Made by a program: the position numbers and the translations under genes. Positions 18,762-27,296 of a stretch of 64,000 nt of DNA are shown piece after piece. Origin of the DNA: Lacibacter sp. H375 (lineage in GTDB: Bacteria; Bacteroidota; Bacteroidia; Chitinophagales; Chitinophagaceae); assembly GCF_037892425.1 (NCBI RefSeq), contig NZ_JBBKTT010000001.1:248001-312000 (forward strand), read 5' to 3'. The stretch's first letter is position 1. Each line of letters starts with the position of its first letter. The notes below the pieces were generated by a model. It saw only the letters and a list, made by a program, of their open reading frames with translations. It did not search any database and had not been told where the DNA came from.

Positions 18762-19838
18762 ATGTGGAGCTTAAGTAACATAGCAACAAGCATTGATCAA
18801 TGGCTGAATGAAACATTCAACCCTACACTCGCACTCATAATTGAAATGCTGATAGCAGGTGTGGCAGTGATTGGCTTATTTGCAATGCTGGGATTAATAT
18901 TGGTGATCATGGAACGCAAAGTATCTGCGTGGATACAGATACGTTTAGGACCAAACCGTGTTGGGCCGAAAGGAATGTTTCAATCATTAGCAGATACATT
19001 AAAGTTGTTGGTGAAAGAAGGAATGACCCCCGGTGGTGCTGATAAATTATTGTTTAATGTAGCACCGTTTGTGGCCATGATCGTTGCCATGTTGCTGATG
19101 GCACCTATCGCTTTTGCTAAAGATTTTCAATTATGGGATCTCAACATAGGCGTATTGTATATTACTGCAGTATCATCTATTTCCGTGATCAGTATTTTAA
19201 TGGCAGGTTGGGCGAGCAATAATAAATATTCATTGCTCGGTGCCATGCGCAGTGGTGCACAGATTGTGAGTTATGAATTATCTGCCGGTCTTGCCATACT
19301 TGCCATTGTAGTGTTAACGGGAAGTTTGCGTATAAGCGATATCATCAATGCACAGGCCGATGGCTGGTGGATCTTTAAAGGACATATCCCTGCTATTATC
19401 TCCTTCATCATTTTCATCATTGCTGTAACAGCAGAAACAAACCGTGCTCCATTTGATATGGCGGAAGCAGAAAGTGAATTAACTGCAGGTTTTCATACAG
19501 AATATTCAGGGATGAAATTCGCACTCTTTTTCCTGGCTGAATATGTGAATGTGTTTATTGTTTGTGCGATCGGTGCTACCTTATTCTTAGGTGGATGGAT
19601 GCCGTTTCACATTGGCAACTGGGAAGCATTTAATCATGTGATGGATTACATTCCATCGAGCATCTGGTTCTTTGGAAAAACATTCTTTTTGATATTTCTG
19701 ATCATGTGGTTCCGCTGGACATTCCCACGGCTACGTATTGATCAGTTATTGAATCTTGAGTGGAAATATTTATTACCGATCAGCATGTTTAATTTATTGC
19801 TGGTAACGGTGATCGCCATATTAGGTTGGCATTTTTAA
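18762..19838 (+). CDS. nuoH: NADH-quinone oxidoreductase subunit H
   Basis: A 358-residue, eight-or-more-helix membrane subunit that links the quinone site to the proton-pumping arm. Signatures seen: AWIQIRLGPNRVGPKGMFQSLADTLKLL and ETNRAPFDMAEAESELTAGFHTEYSG, the conserved acidic loop. The RWTFPRLRIDQLL end is typical. ATG at 18762; nuoI begins 9 bp after the stop. Confidence 0.97.
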   Translation: MWSLSNIATSIDQWLNETFNPTLALIIEMLIAGVAVIGLFAMLGLILVIMERKVSAWIQIRLGPNRVGPKGMFQSLADTLKLLVKEGMTPGGADKLLFNVAPFVAMIVAMLLMAPIAFAKDFQLWDLNIGVLYITAVSSISVISILMAGWASNNKYSLLGAMRSGAQIVSYELSAGLAILAIVVLTGSLRISDIINAQADGWWIFKGHIPAIISFIIFIIAVTAETNRAPFDMAEAESELTAGFHTEYSGMKFALFFLAEYVNVFIVCAIGATLFLGGWMPFHIGNWEAFNHVMDYIPSSIWFFGKTFFLIFLIMWFRWTFPRLRIDQLLNLEWKYLLPISMFNLLLVTVIAILGWHF

Positions 19839-19847
19839 TATAGCATT

Positions 19848-20327
19848 ATGTTTTTAAAACAATACATAAAAGACGTCTGGGGTGCAATGAAATCATTAGC
19901 AACAGGTATGAAACGTACCGGCTATTATTTCACCCACCACAAAGAGATCATCACCGAACAATATCCTGACAACAGGGATACATTGGTATTGCCTGAACGT
20001 TTCAAAGGTGAAGTGGTAATGATACATGATGAGAACAACGAACATGCGTGCACGGGTTGTACTGCTTGTGAACTGGCTTGTCCCAACGCCACCATCAAGA
20101 TCATTACCAAGTTTGATGTGGATGCAGAAACAGGCAAGAAGAAAAAAGCGATCGACACATTTGTTTATCATCTTGAATTATGCACCATGTGTAATTTATG
20201 TGTAGAGGCTTGTCCAACAGGTGCAATTAAGATGGCGCAAACTTTTGAACACAGTGTGTTCGACAGAAGTAAACTGACAAAGACATTGAACCAACCCGGA
20301 TCGAAGATCAGGGAAGGTGTTGAATAA
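19848..20327 (+). CDS. nuoI: NADH-quinone oxidoreductase subunit I (2x[4Fe-4S])
   Basis: A 159-residue peripheral subunit with two ferredoxin motifs: CTGCTACELACP (Cys68, 71, 74, 78) and CTMCNLCVEACP (Cys112, 115, 118, 122). They carry clusters N6a and N6b, the chain that feeds N2. In a complex without NuoEFG this subunit is the likely docking point for an external donor (inference). The linker between the two motifs is rich in lysine (AETGKKKKA), a possible contact for an acidic ferredoxin. Confidence 0.96.
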   Translation: MFLKQYIKDVWGAMKSLATGMKRTGYYFTHHKEIITEQYPDNRDTLVLPERFKGEVVMIHDENNEHACTGCTACELACPNATIKIITKFDVDAETGKKKKAIDTFVYHLELCTMCNLCVEACPTGAIKMAQTFEHSVFDRSKLTKTLNQPGSKIREGVE

Positions 20328-20355
20328 TTGAATATTGGTTTTATAACGAACTGAA

Positions 20356-20871
20356 ATGACTGCATCACAAATTATATTTTATCTCATCTCAGCTTTTATT
20401 CTGAGCATGGGTGTGCTATCAGTAACCACGAGAAAAATTTTCCGTTCGGCTATCTGGCTGCTGTTTTCATTAGTTGGAATAGCCGGTCTTTATTTCTGGA
20501 TGGACGTGCAGTTTATTGCTGCAGTACAAATTGTAGTGTATGTAGGCGGTATTGTTGTACTCATTATCTTTTCCATTTTTCTAACGCAGCAATCGGGCAA
20601 GGAAATGCCTAAAGCACCATTGGTAAGAACTATCGCCGGTGCATTGGCCGTATTGTTTGGCTTTGCGTTTACTTATTTGTTAATTGATCAATATGGCTTT
20701 GTCACCATTGACCAGTCCTTTGATAATGATGTTGCACGCATTGGTAAAGCAATGTTGAATACAGAACAAGGTGGCTACTCCTTACCATTTGAAGTAGTGA
20801 GTATGTTATTACTGGCAGCCATGGTTGGTTGCATTGTTATTGCATTAAAAACAAAACCTGAAGAAAAATGA
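20356..20871 (+). CDS. nuoJ: NADH-quinone oxidoreductase subunit J
   Basis: A 171-residue membrane subunit with about five helices. The conserved stretch FWMDVQFIAAVQIVVYVGGIVVL, which contains the pi-bulge helix of this family, is clear. Its stop overlaps the nuoK start by 4 bp (ATGA). Confidence 0.95.
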   Translation: MTASQIIFYLISAFILSMGVLSVTTRKIFRSAIWLLFSLVGIAGLYFWMDVQFIAAVQIVVYVGGIVVLIIFSIFLTQQSGKEMPKAPLVRTIAGALAVLFGFAFTYLLIDQYGFVTIDQSFDNDVARIGKAMLNTEQGGYSLPFEVVSMLLLAAMVGCIVIALKTKPEEK

Positions 20872-21182
20872 GCGAAGTTCCTGTAACACATATTTTATTT
20901 GTCAGCACGGCCCTGTTCTTTATTGGCATGTATGGTTTGTTTACAAGAAGAAACATGATCACCATGCTCATGGCCATTGAATTAATGCTGAACAGCGTCA
21001 ACATCAACTTTGTAGCCTTCAATAAATATTTGTATCCCGATAAATTAGACGGCATCTTCTTTACCATCTTCATAATTACGATTGCAGCTGCAGAAGCAGC
21101 CGTAGCGATTGCCATCATCATCAATCTCTACCGCAGTCATAATTCAATTGATGTGGAAGACGCCACTGAACTGAAATACTAA
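20868..21182 (+). CDS. nuoK: NADH-quinone oxidoreductase subunit K
   Basis: A 104-residue three-helix subunit. The helices carry the conserved glutamates in MLMAIELMLNSVNINFVAF and FIITIAAAEAAVAIAIIINLYR, used in the antiporter-like proton path. It overlaps nuoJ by 4 bp and ends 3 bp before nuoL. Confidence 0.96.
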   Translation: MSEVPVTHILFVSTALFFIGMYGLFTRRNMITMLMAIELMLNSVNINFVAFNKYLYPDKLDGIFFTIFIITIAAAEAAVAIAIIINLYRSHNSIDVEDATELKY

Positions 21183-21185
21183 GAC

Positions 21186-23117
21186 ATGAATTACTCTTCA
21201 TACATCGCATTGATTCCTTCACTACCGCTTGCAGCATTTGTGTTGCTCGGAATGTTTGGCAGGAAATACATGAATCAATCAGCAGGCATTATTGGAACAG
21301 GTTTGCTGTTGATCTCAACTGTGCTTTCCATTTACACAGCTTATCAGTATTTTTTTGTTGATGGTAAAGTGGGTGATACTTATCAAACCATCACTGCATT
21401 TAAATTCACCTGGTTATCGTTTTCTGAAAATGTTTCCATCGACATGGGTGTCATCCTCGATCCTATTTCGGTGATGATGTTGGTAGTGGTAACATTTGTT
21501 TCACTGATGGTGCACATCTTCAGCCTTGGATATATGAAAGGCGAAGAACGTTTTGCAACGTACTATGCATTCCTCGGCTTGTTTACTTTTTCAATGTTAG
21601 GATTGGTGGTGTCATCTAATCTTTTCCAGATATATATGTTCTGGGAATTGGTAGGTGCATCATCTTATTTACTCATTGGTTATTATTTCCAGAAACCATC
21701 AGCCGTGGCTGCATCAAAAAAAGCATTCATTGTTACACGCTTTGCTGATCTTGGTTTTCTCATCGGCATATTAGTATTAGCATTTTATGGTGAAAGTTTA
21801 GACTTCAACACCATTATACAAAATTTAACGGCGCAGCAATCATCACAGTTTGTTGCCATCACATCTGCATCATTCATTGGCATATCTGCATTAACATGGG
21901 GATTAACCCTGGTGTTCATGGGTGGAGCCGGCAAAAGCGCCATGTTCCCACTGCATATCTGGTTACCCGATGCAATGGAAGGCCCTACACCTGTTTCTGC
22001 ATTGATCCATGCTGCAACAATGGTGGTGGCCGGTGTTTATTTAGTTGCAAGATTATTCCCTTTGTTTGCTGTGAATGAAGAAGCATTGTCCATTGTTACA
22101 ATTGTTGGATTAGTGTCTGCATTGTTTGCTGCGGTGATCGCTTGTACGCAAACAGATATTAAACGTGTACTCGCCTACTCCACCATGAGCCAAATCGGCT
22201 ACATGATGTTTGCATTAGGTGTAAGTGGTACCGGTGGTGAAAATGGATTGGGCTACACTGCTTCCATGTTTCATTTGTTTACACATGCATTCTTCAAATC
22301 ATTATTGTTCCTCGGAGCAGGTGCTGTTATACATTTATTGCACAGCAACGACATGAAAGATATGGGCGGCTTGCGCAAATACATGCCCATTACACATATC
22401 AGCTTTTTAATAGCTTGTCTTGCGATAGCAGGTGTTCCTCCATTTGCCGGATTCTTCAGCAAAGAAGAAATTCTGTTGGCTGCATACAATTCAAGTATGA
22501 TTGTTTATGTAATTGCATTGCTCACATCGGGGCTAACTGCTTTCTATATGTTCCGTTTGTACTTTTCTATTTTTTGGAATAAACAAACAGAAGTCCACAA
22601 CAATCATGGCGAAGGAACATTCTCTATGAAACTTCCGCTGATTCTTTTAGCAGTATGTACTCTTGTTGCGGGCTTTATTCCATTTGGCGAATTTGTTTCT
22701 GCAGATGGTAAAGCACTCGAATCACATTTTCATTTAAGTTTCTCTATTGCACCGGTGGCGCTTGGTCTTGCAGGTATTTTAATTTCAATGCTGATGTACA
22801 AAAATGAAAACAACAAACCTCACCAGGTTGCAACTGCACTGGGTGGATTGTACAAAGCAGCTTATAAGAAATTTTATATTGATGAATTGTACCTGTTCAT
22901 TACCAAGAAAGTCATCTTCAATTTTATTGGCCGGCCTGCCGCATGGATCGATCGTAATATTGTTGATGGGTTGATGAATGGTATTGCATCAGGCACGGGA
23001 AAAATATCAAGTCTCATCAAAAATCTGCAATCAGGTAAAATACAGAACTACACCTTGTATTTCTTTGGTGGACTGGCTGCATTCTTAATCATATTTATTT
23101 ACTTCTGGAAACCATAA
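21186..23117 (+). CDS. nuoL: NADH-quinone oxidoreductase subunit L
   Basis: A 643-residue Mrp-antiporter-like subunit at the far end of the membrane arm. Signatures: FWELVGASSYLLIGYYF, GGAGKSAMFPLHIWLPDAMEGPTPVSALIHAATMV, IACTQTDIKRVLAYSTMSQIGYM. The C-terminal 100 residues form the long lateral helix and last membrane helix. Normal length. Confidence 0.97.
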   Translation: MNYSSYIALIPSLPLAAFVLLGMFGRKYMNQSAGIIGTGLLLISTVLSIYTAYQYFFVDGKVGDTYQTITAFKFTWLSFSENVSIDMGVILDPISVMMLVVVTFVSLMVHIFSLGYMKGEERFATYYAFLGLFTFSMLGLVVSSNLFQIYMFWELVGASSYLLIGYYFQKPSAVAASKKAFIVTRFADLGFLIGILVLAFYGESLDFNTIIQNLTAQQSSQFVAITSASFIGISALTWGLTLVFMGGAGKSAMFPLHIWLPDAMEGPTPVSALIHAATMVVAGVYLVARLFPLFAVNEEALSIVTIVGLVSALFAAVIACTQTDIKRVLAYSTMSQIGYMMFALGVSGTGGENGLGYTASMFHLFTHAFFKSLLFLGAGAVIHLLHSNDMKDMGGLRKYMPITHISFLIACLAIAGVPPFAGFFSKEEILLAAYNSSMIVYVIALLTSGLTAFYMFRLYFSIFWNKQTEVHNNHGEGTFSMKLPLILLAVCTLVAGFIPFGEFVSADGKALESHFHLSFSIAPVALGLAGILISMLMYKNENNKPHQVATALGGLYKAAYKKFYIDELYLFITKKVIFNFIGRPAAWIDRNIVDGLMNGIASGTGKISSLIKNLQSGKIQNYTLYFFGGLAAFLIIFIYFWKP

Positions 23118-23118
23118 T

Positions 23119-24609
23119 ATGAACCTCACGTTACTACTCATATTGCCACTTGTATTTTCGCTGCTATTATTAGTAGTGAAGGGACAAAAACAGGTACGCC
23201 TCGTTGCTTTAGTTGCTGCCGTTGTACAATTGGGTGCAGGTTTATTCCTGTTGATGCAATTCCTTGCAGAACGGGCAACGAACAATGCTGCGTTTTTGTT
23301 TGAACAAAATCATATATGGTACAAAGCACTCAACATTGGCTATCATATTGGCGTAGATGGTATTTCAGTAGCGATGATCCTCTTAACCGCTTTCGTGGTA
23401 TTGGCAGGTGTGTTGGTTTCATGGAAACAGGAAACCATGCACAAAGAATTCTTCTTTTTGTTGCTCTTCTTAAGTTTAGGTGCATACGGTTTCTTTATTT
23501 CACTCGACCTCTTTACCATGTTCTTCTTCCTGGAAGTAGCGGTAATACCAAAATTTTTATTGATTGGCATCTGGGGAAGCGGCAAGAAAGAATACAGTGC
23601 ATTGAAACTGGCGTTGATGCTAATGGCCGGTTCTGCATTGGTATTTGTTGGACTATCCGGTTTATATTTTAATACCAGCATCAACGGCGTCCATTCGTTT
23701 GATCTCCTGGAGATTTCAAAACAAAATATTTCGCCTGCCTTGCAAAACGTTTTCTTCCCGTTTGCATTTATTGGCTTCGGCATTTTCACAGCACTGTTTC
23801 CGTTTCATACATGGGTACCCGATGGTCACTCAAGTGCACCAACAGCAGCATCAATGTTTTTGGCAGGTATTTCAATGAAACTAGGTGGTTATGGTTGCTT
23901 ACGTGTAGCAACGTATTTAATGCCCGATGCAGCAGAATATTATTCAACCATCATTATCATCTTATCCTGCATTGCAATTTTATATGGTGCATTTGCGACC
24001 ATGATGCAGACCGATCTTAAATACATCAACGCCTACTCTTCCGTGAGCCATTGTGGTTTTGTATTGCTGGGTATTGGGATGTTAACCAAAACATCCATCA
24101 ATGGCGCTGTGTTGCAGATGGTGAGTCATGGTTTAATGACGGCCCTCTTCTTCGCCGTGATTGGCATGATTTACGATCGGACACATACAAGACAGGTTGC
24201 GCAACTCGGTGGTCTGTTAAAAGTGATGCCATTCATTTCATCTGTATTTGTGATCGCAGGTTTGTGTTCGCTAGGCTTACCCGGCCTAAGTGGATTTGTT
24301 GCAGAGATGACGGTGTTCATGGGTAGCTGGCAACGTGCAGGTGCATTCTATCACACCGCTACCATAGTTGCCTGCGCTTCCATTGTGGTAACTGCAGTTT
24401 ATATTTTGAGAGCAGTTGGTTCGTCTATTATGGGACCAATAAAAAATAATGAGCATACACAATTAGGTGATGCCGGCTGGAATGAAAAAACAGCGGCCGT
24501 TGTTCTATTAGTTGGAATATTAGTGATGGGTATTGTACCGTTCTGGTTAACAGATCTTATCAATCCCGGTACAGAAGTAATTATACAAAAGTTAGGATCG
24601 ATAAAGTAA
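23119..24609 (+). CDS. nuoM: NADH-quinone oxidoreductase subunit M
   Basis: A 496-residue antiporter-like subunit, starting 1 bp after nuoL. It has FFFLEVAVIPKFLLIGIWG, FPFHTWVPDGHSSAPTAASMFLAGISMKLGGYG and MQTDLKYINAYSSVSHCGFVLLGI, the paired proton-channel motifs with conserved Lys and Glu. Confidence 0.97.
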   Translation: MNLTLLLILPLVFSLLLLVVKGQKQVRLVALVAAVVQLGAGLFLLMQFLAERATNNAAFLFEQNHIWYKALNIGYHIGVDGISVAMILLTAFVVLAGVLVSWKQETMHKEFFFLLLFLSLGAYGFFISLDLFTMFFFLEVAVIPKFLLIGIWGSGKKEYSALKLALMLMAGSALVFVGLSGLYFNTSINGVHSFDLLEISKQNISPALQNVFFPFAFIGFGIFTALFPFHTWVPDGHSSAPTAASMFLAGISMKLGGYGCLRVATYLMPDAAEYYSTIIIILSCIAILYGAFATMMQTDLKYINAYSSVSHCGFVLLGIGMLTKTSINGAVLQMVSHGLMTALFFAVIGMIYDRTHTRQVAQLGGLLKVMPFISSVFVIAGLCSLGLPGLSGFVAEMTVFMGSWQRAGAFYHTATIVACASIVVTAVYILRAVGSSIMGPIKNNEHTQLGDAGWNEKTAAVVLLVGILVMGIVPFWLTDLINPGTEVIIQKLGSIK

Positions 24610-24618
24610 AACGAAGCA

Positions 24619-26022
24619 ATGAGTAACTTTTTTCTTTTGATGCAACAGGAATTGCTGTTAACAGCAATCATCTTTATTCTACTATTCATGAAGCTGAGTA
24701 CAGTGGAATGGAAGACTAAGAATGTGTTGCTGGTAGTGAATGTTTTATTAGCGATCAACATGGCTGCCGGATTTTTCTTTCAAGGAAAAGGAAGTTTGTT
24801 TGGCGATATGTTTCAGCAAAATGATCTGCTTCGACTCGAAAAAAATATTCTCAACCTCGGAACGCTTCTTATCTCCTTACAATCGTACAACTGGTTACTG
24901 AAACATAAACATGCAACAGAATTTTATTTGCTGATGCTCTCTACCTTGTTGGGCATGTTCTTTATGCTGAGCAGCAGTAATCTTTTGATGTTTTATGTAG
25001 GATTGGAACTGGCAAGTATTCCACTGGCAGCATTGGCCAATTTCGACCTGGAGAAAAGACGTTCATCTGAAGCAGCCATGAAATACATCATGTCGTCTGC
25101 ATTTGCATCCGGCTTGTTATTATTTGGTATTTCTATGATGTATGGTGTTACCGGGACGGTGAGTTTTGCAGAATTACAAACAGCAGCGTCTGATCAACCT
25201 TTATTCTTATTTTCTTTTATCCTCATCCTGGCTGGCTTTGGATTTAAAATATCAGCAGTTCCCTTTCATTTATGGACAGCCGATGTGTACGAAGGTTCGC
25301 CCATTGCTGTTACATCCTATTTATCAGTGATCTCCAAAGGCAGTATGATCTTTGCGATGACGACTGTATTGTTTTCTGTGTTCGGTCAATTGATATTCCA
25401 TTGGTACAATATCATTGCGGTGCTGGCAGTTTTATCAATGATCGTTGGTAATCTCTTCGCCATCCGTCAACAAAATGTAAAACGATTCCTCGCCTTCTCT
25501 TCGATTTCGCAGGTTGGTTTTATTTTGATTGGTGTAACCGGTGCAAATGCCATCGGGCAGAGTTCGGTTATTTATTTTGTGCTCATTTATATCTTCTCTA
25601 ATCTTGCAGCGTTTGGCGTGTTGAGTTTGGTAAGTTCAGAAAAAGGCAAAGAAACCATTGATGATTTCAAAGGCTTTTATAAAACCAATCCATTGTTGAC
25701 TTGGGTACTGGCGATCGCTTTGTTTTCATTGGCAGGTATTCCACCTACAGCCGGTTTCTTTGGTAAATTCTTTTTGATACTGGCAGGTGCAGGAAAAAAT
25801 AACTATCCGCTTATTACCATTGCAGCGTTGAATATGGTGGTTTCGCTTTATTATTATCTGCGTATCATCAAAGCCATGTTTATGGATGCCAATGAAACGC
25901 CAATTGAAAAAGTAGAGATGACCTGGGCACCAAAACTTTCAATGGCCATTTGTGTTGCAGGTATTGTTATCACAGGTATTGTAAGCGGAGCATATGAATA
26001 TATTTATTCATTAGTGAAATAA
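24619..26022 (+). CDS. nuoN: NADH-quinone oxidoreductase subunit N
   Basis: A 467-residue antiporter-like subunit, 9 bp after nuoM. It shows FYVGLELASIPLAALANF, FKISAVPFHLWTADVYEGSPIAVTSYLSVISKG and QQNVKRFLAFSSISQVGFILIGV. It is the last nuo gene; the run A-B-C-D-H-I-J-K-L-M-N is complete apart from E, F and G. Confidence 0.96.
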   Translation: MSNFFLLMQQELLLTAIIFILLFMKLSTVEWKTKNVLLVVNVLLAINMAAGFFFQGKGSLFGDMFQQNDLLRLEKNILNLGTLLISLQSYNWLLKHKHATEFYLLMLSTLLGMFFMLSSSNLLMFYVGLELASIPLAALANFDLEKRRSSEAAMKYIMSSAFASGLLLFGISMMYGVTGTVSFAELQTAASDQPLFLFSFILILAGFGFKISAVPFHLWTADVYEGSPIAVTSYLSVISKGSMIFAMTTVLFSVFGQLIFHWYNIIAVLAVLSMIVGNLFAIRQQNVKRFLAFSSISQVGFILIGVTGANAIGQSSVIYFVLIYIFSNLAAFGVLSLVSSEKGKETIDDFKGFYKTNPLLTWVLAIALFSLAGIPPTAGFFGKFFLILAGAGKNNYPLITIAALNMVVSLYYYLRIIKAMFMDANETPIEKVEMTWAPKLSMAICVAGIVITGIVSGAYEYIYSLVK

Positions 26023-26067
26023 ATGTTTTTGAAGATCGTACTTCGTACATCATAAATCGTACATGTT

Positions 26068-26475
26068 ATGGCTATCAATAAAAATCATGAATTCGAAGAT
26101 CTTGATGGAGTGAAATGTGCCATCGTGGAAAAGAATGCTTCAAAAGAACGTGTTGCGTTTTTAAAAGACTTACTTGAATTCAATCGCTATAAAGTAATTG
26201 TTGTTCCATCACCTCCTCCAAAAGCAGCGCCAGCTCCTAAACCCGTTGAGGGTGAAGCGCAGGTAGAAGCGCCTCCTCCTCCACCGGCACCTGAAACATT
26301 TACGGTTGGTGTTACAGATGTTACATTCAATGCAACGAATGCCATTTTCGGTCGGTTGTTGAAAACAAAAGATAACCGTGTTGTTACGTTGGCTTACTGG
26401 CAACAGGAGGAAACAACAAGCAGTGACAATATTCCTTATTTTTCGATTGACGAAAACAGTCATCAATGGAAGTAA
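26068..26475 (+). CDS. Unknown protein with proline-rich linker, downstream of nuoN
   Basis: A 135-residue soluble protein that I do not recognise. It has an N-terminal alpha/beta part (about 1-50, GVKCAIVEKNASKERVAFLKDLLEF), a Pro/Ala linker (about 51-80, PSPPPKAAPAPK and APPPPPAP), and a C-terminal beta part (about 80-135) with VGVTDVTFNATNAIFGRLLKT. No cysteine pair or metal motif is visible. It is 45 bp after nuoN and its last 10 bp overlap the DUF1569 gene. Position suggests co-transcription with complex I, but no function can be assigned. Confidence 0.75.
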   Translation: MAINKNHEFEDLDGVKCAIVEKNASKERVAFLKDLLEFNRYKVIVVPSPPPKAAPAPKPVEGEAQVEAPPPPPAPETFTVGVTDVTFNATNAIFGRLLKTKDNRVVTLAYWQQEETTSSDNIPYFSIDENSHQWK

Positions 26476-26918
26476 AGAATTTATTTGATCAAGAGGCGTA
26501 CGATGAGATCATGATTCGCCTTCAAAACTTAACGGCAACCAGTGAACGTCAATGGGGAAAAATGACAGCAGCACAAATGCTGGCCCATTGCAAAGAAGCT
26601 TACAAAGTTCCGCTCACGAGTAAAAAATTAAAGCGACTGCCCATCAGTTATATCGGTTGGATCTTTCGGCCTGTGTTATACAATGCAAGACCTTATCGGA
26701 AAAGCTTACCTACTGCTCCCAACTTTATTATTAAAGACGATCGTGAATTTGAAAAAGAAAAAGCAGAAATGCTTTCCATCGTAAAAGCGTTTCATGAACG
26801 AGGAGCAAGTGGTATCGGCGATAAAATGCATCCCACTTTTGGACGCATGACTGCAGAGCAATGGGGTAAGAGTATGTGGAAACATCTCGATCATCATCTG
26901 CGGCAGTTTGGAGTGTAG
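26466..26918 (+). CDS. DUF1569 (DinB-like) protein
   Basis: A 150-residue protein of the DinB/YfiT-like four-helix bundle, DUF1569 branch. Potential metal-binding histidines are in MLAHCKEAY and in the C-terminal KHLDHHLRQFG, and HPTFGRMTAEQWGKSMWKHLDHH is the family signature. Members often act as metal-dependent thiol transferases, but no substrate is known for DUF1569. It overlaps the preceding gene by 10 bp. Confidence 0.85.
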   Translation: MEVKNLFDQEAYDEIMIRLQNLTATSERQWGKMTAAQMLAHCKEAYKVPLTSKKLKRLPISYIGWIFRPVLYNARPYRKSLPTAPNFIIKDDREFEKEKAEMLSIVKAFHERGASGIGDKMHPTFGRMTAEQWGKSMWKHLDHHLRQFGV

Positions 26919-26973
26919 CCCTTTTGCATTATTTTGCGGCACATTCATATTTCAATCAAACCAACCACATACC

Positions 26974-27219
26974 ATGGCGCAGAAGCAACTTTCGGAAATG
27001 ACCGAAGAGGAATTAAAGAAAAACATACGAATGATGAGTATCGCAGTAACTGTGATTATTGTGTCTATTATTATCATGTTCATCTCAGCCATTTATACTT
27101 ACACAAGAAAAGGCTTCACCGTTACAGCTGTTTTACCGTTTGCATTTATGCCCATTGCAATTATTAATCTGATGAATCTGAAAAAGATGAAAGCAGAGCT
27201 GAATTCAAGAAAGAAATAA
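26974..27219 (+). CDS. Small two-helix membrane protein
   Basis: An 81-residue protein: a charged N-terminus (LSEMTEEELKKNIR), two membrane helices (about 24-44 and 50-66), and a basic C-terminus ending ELNSRKK. The pattern resembles the small Bacteroidota proteins annotated 'redox-active disulfide protein 2', but it has no cysteine pair, so that name is not justified. The ATG at 26974 is chosen over 26908 because the upstream part would run through the previous gene's end and a likely promoter (ATTATTTTGCGGC). A terminator follows. Confidence 0.65.
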   Translation: MAQKQLSEMTEEELKKNIRMMSIAVTVIIVSIIIMFISAIYTYTRKGFTVTAVLPFAFMPIAIINLMNLKKMKAELNSRKK

Positions 27220-27244
27220 ATTAAGTAGCGCATATTCAAACAAC

Positions 27245-27275
27245 AAAGGGAGCTTCTCACGAAACTCCCTTTTCT
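27245..27275 (+). terminator. Hairpin terminator between the small membrane gene and PFOR
   Basis: AAAGGGAG / CTCCCTTT (27245-27252 / 27265-27272) with a 12-nt loop, followed by TTTCTC. It lies between convergent genes and could serve both. Confidence 0.65.
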
Positions 27276-27296
27276 CTATTCATATGGGTCAATATG

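Noticed and set aside
26974-27219. Redox-active disulfide protein
   Set aside because: The protein has no cysteine pair, so the name used for similar small proteins does not apply.
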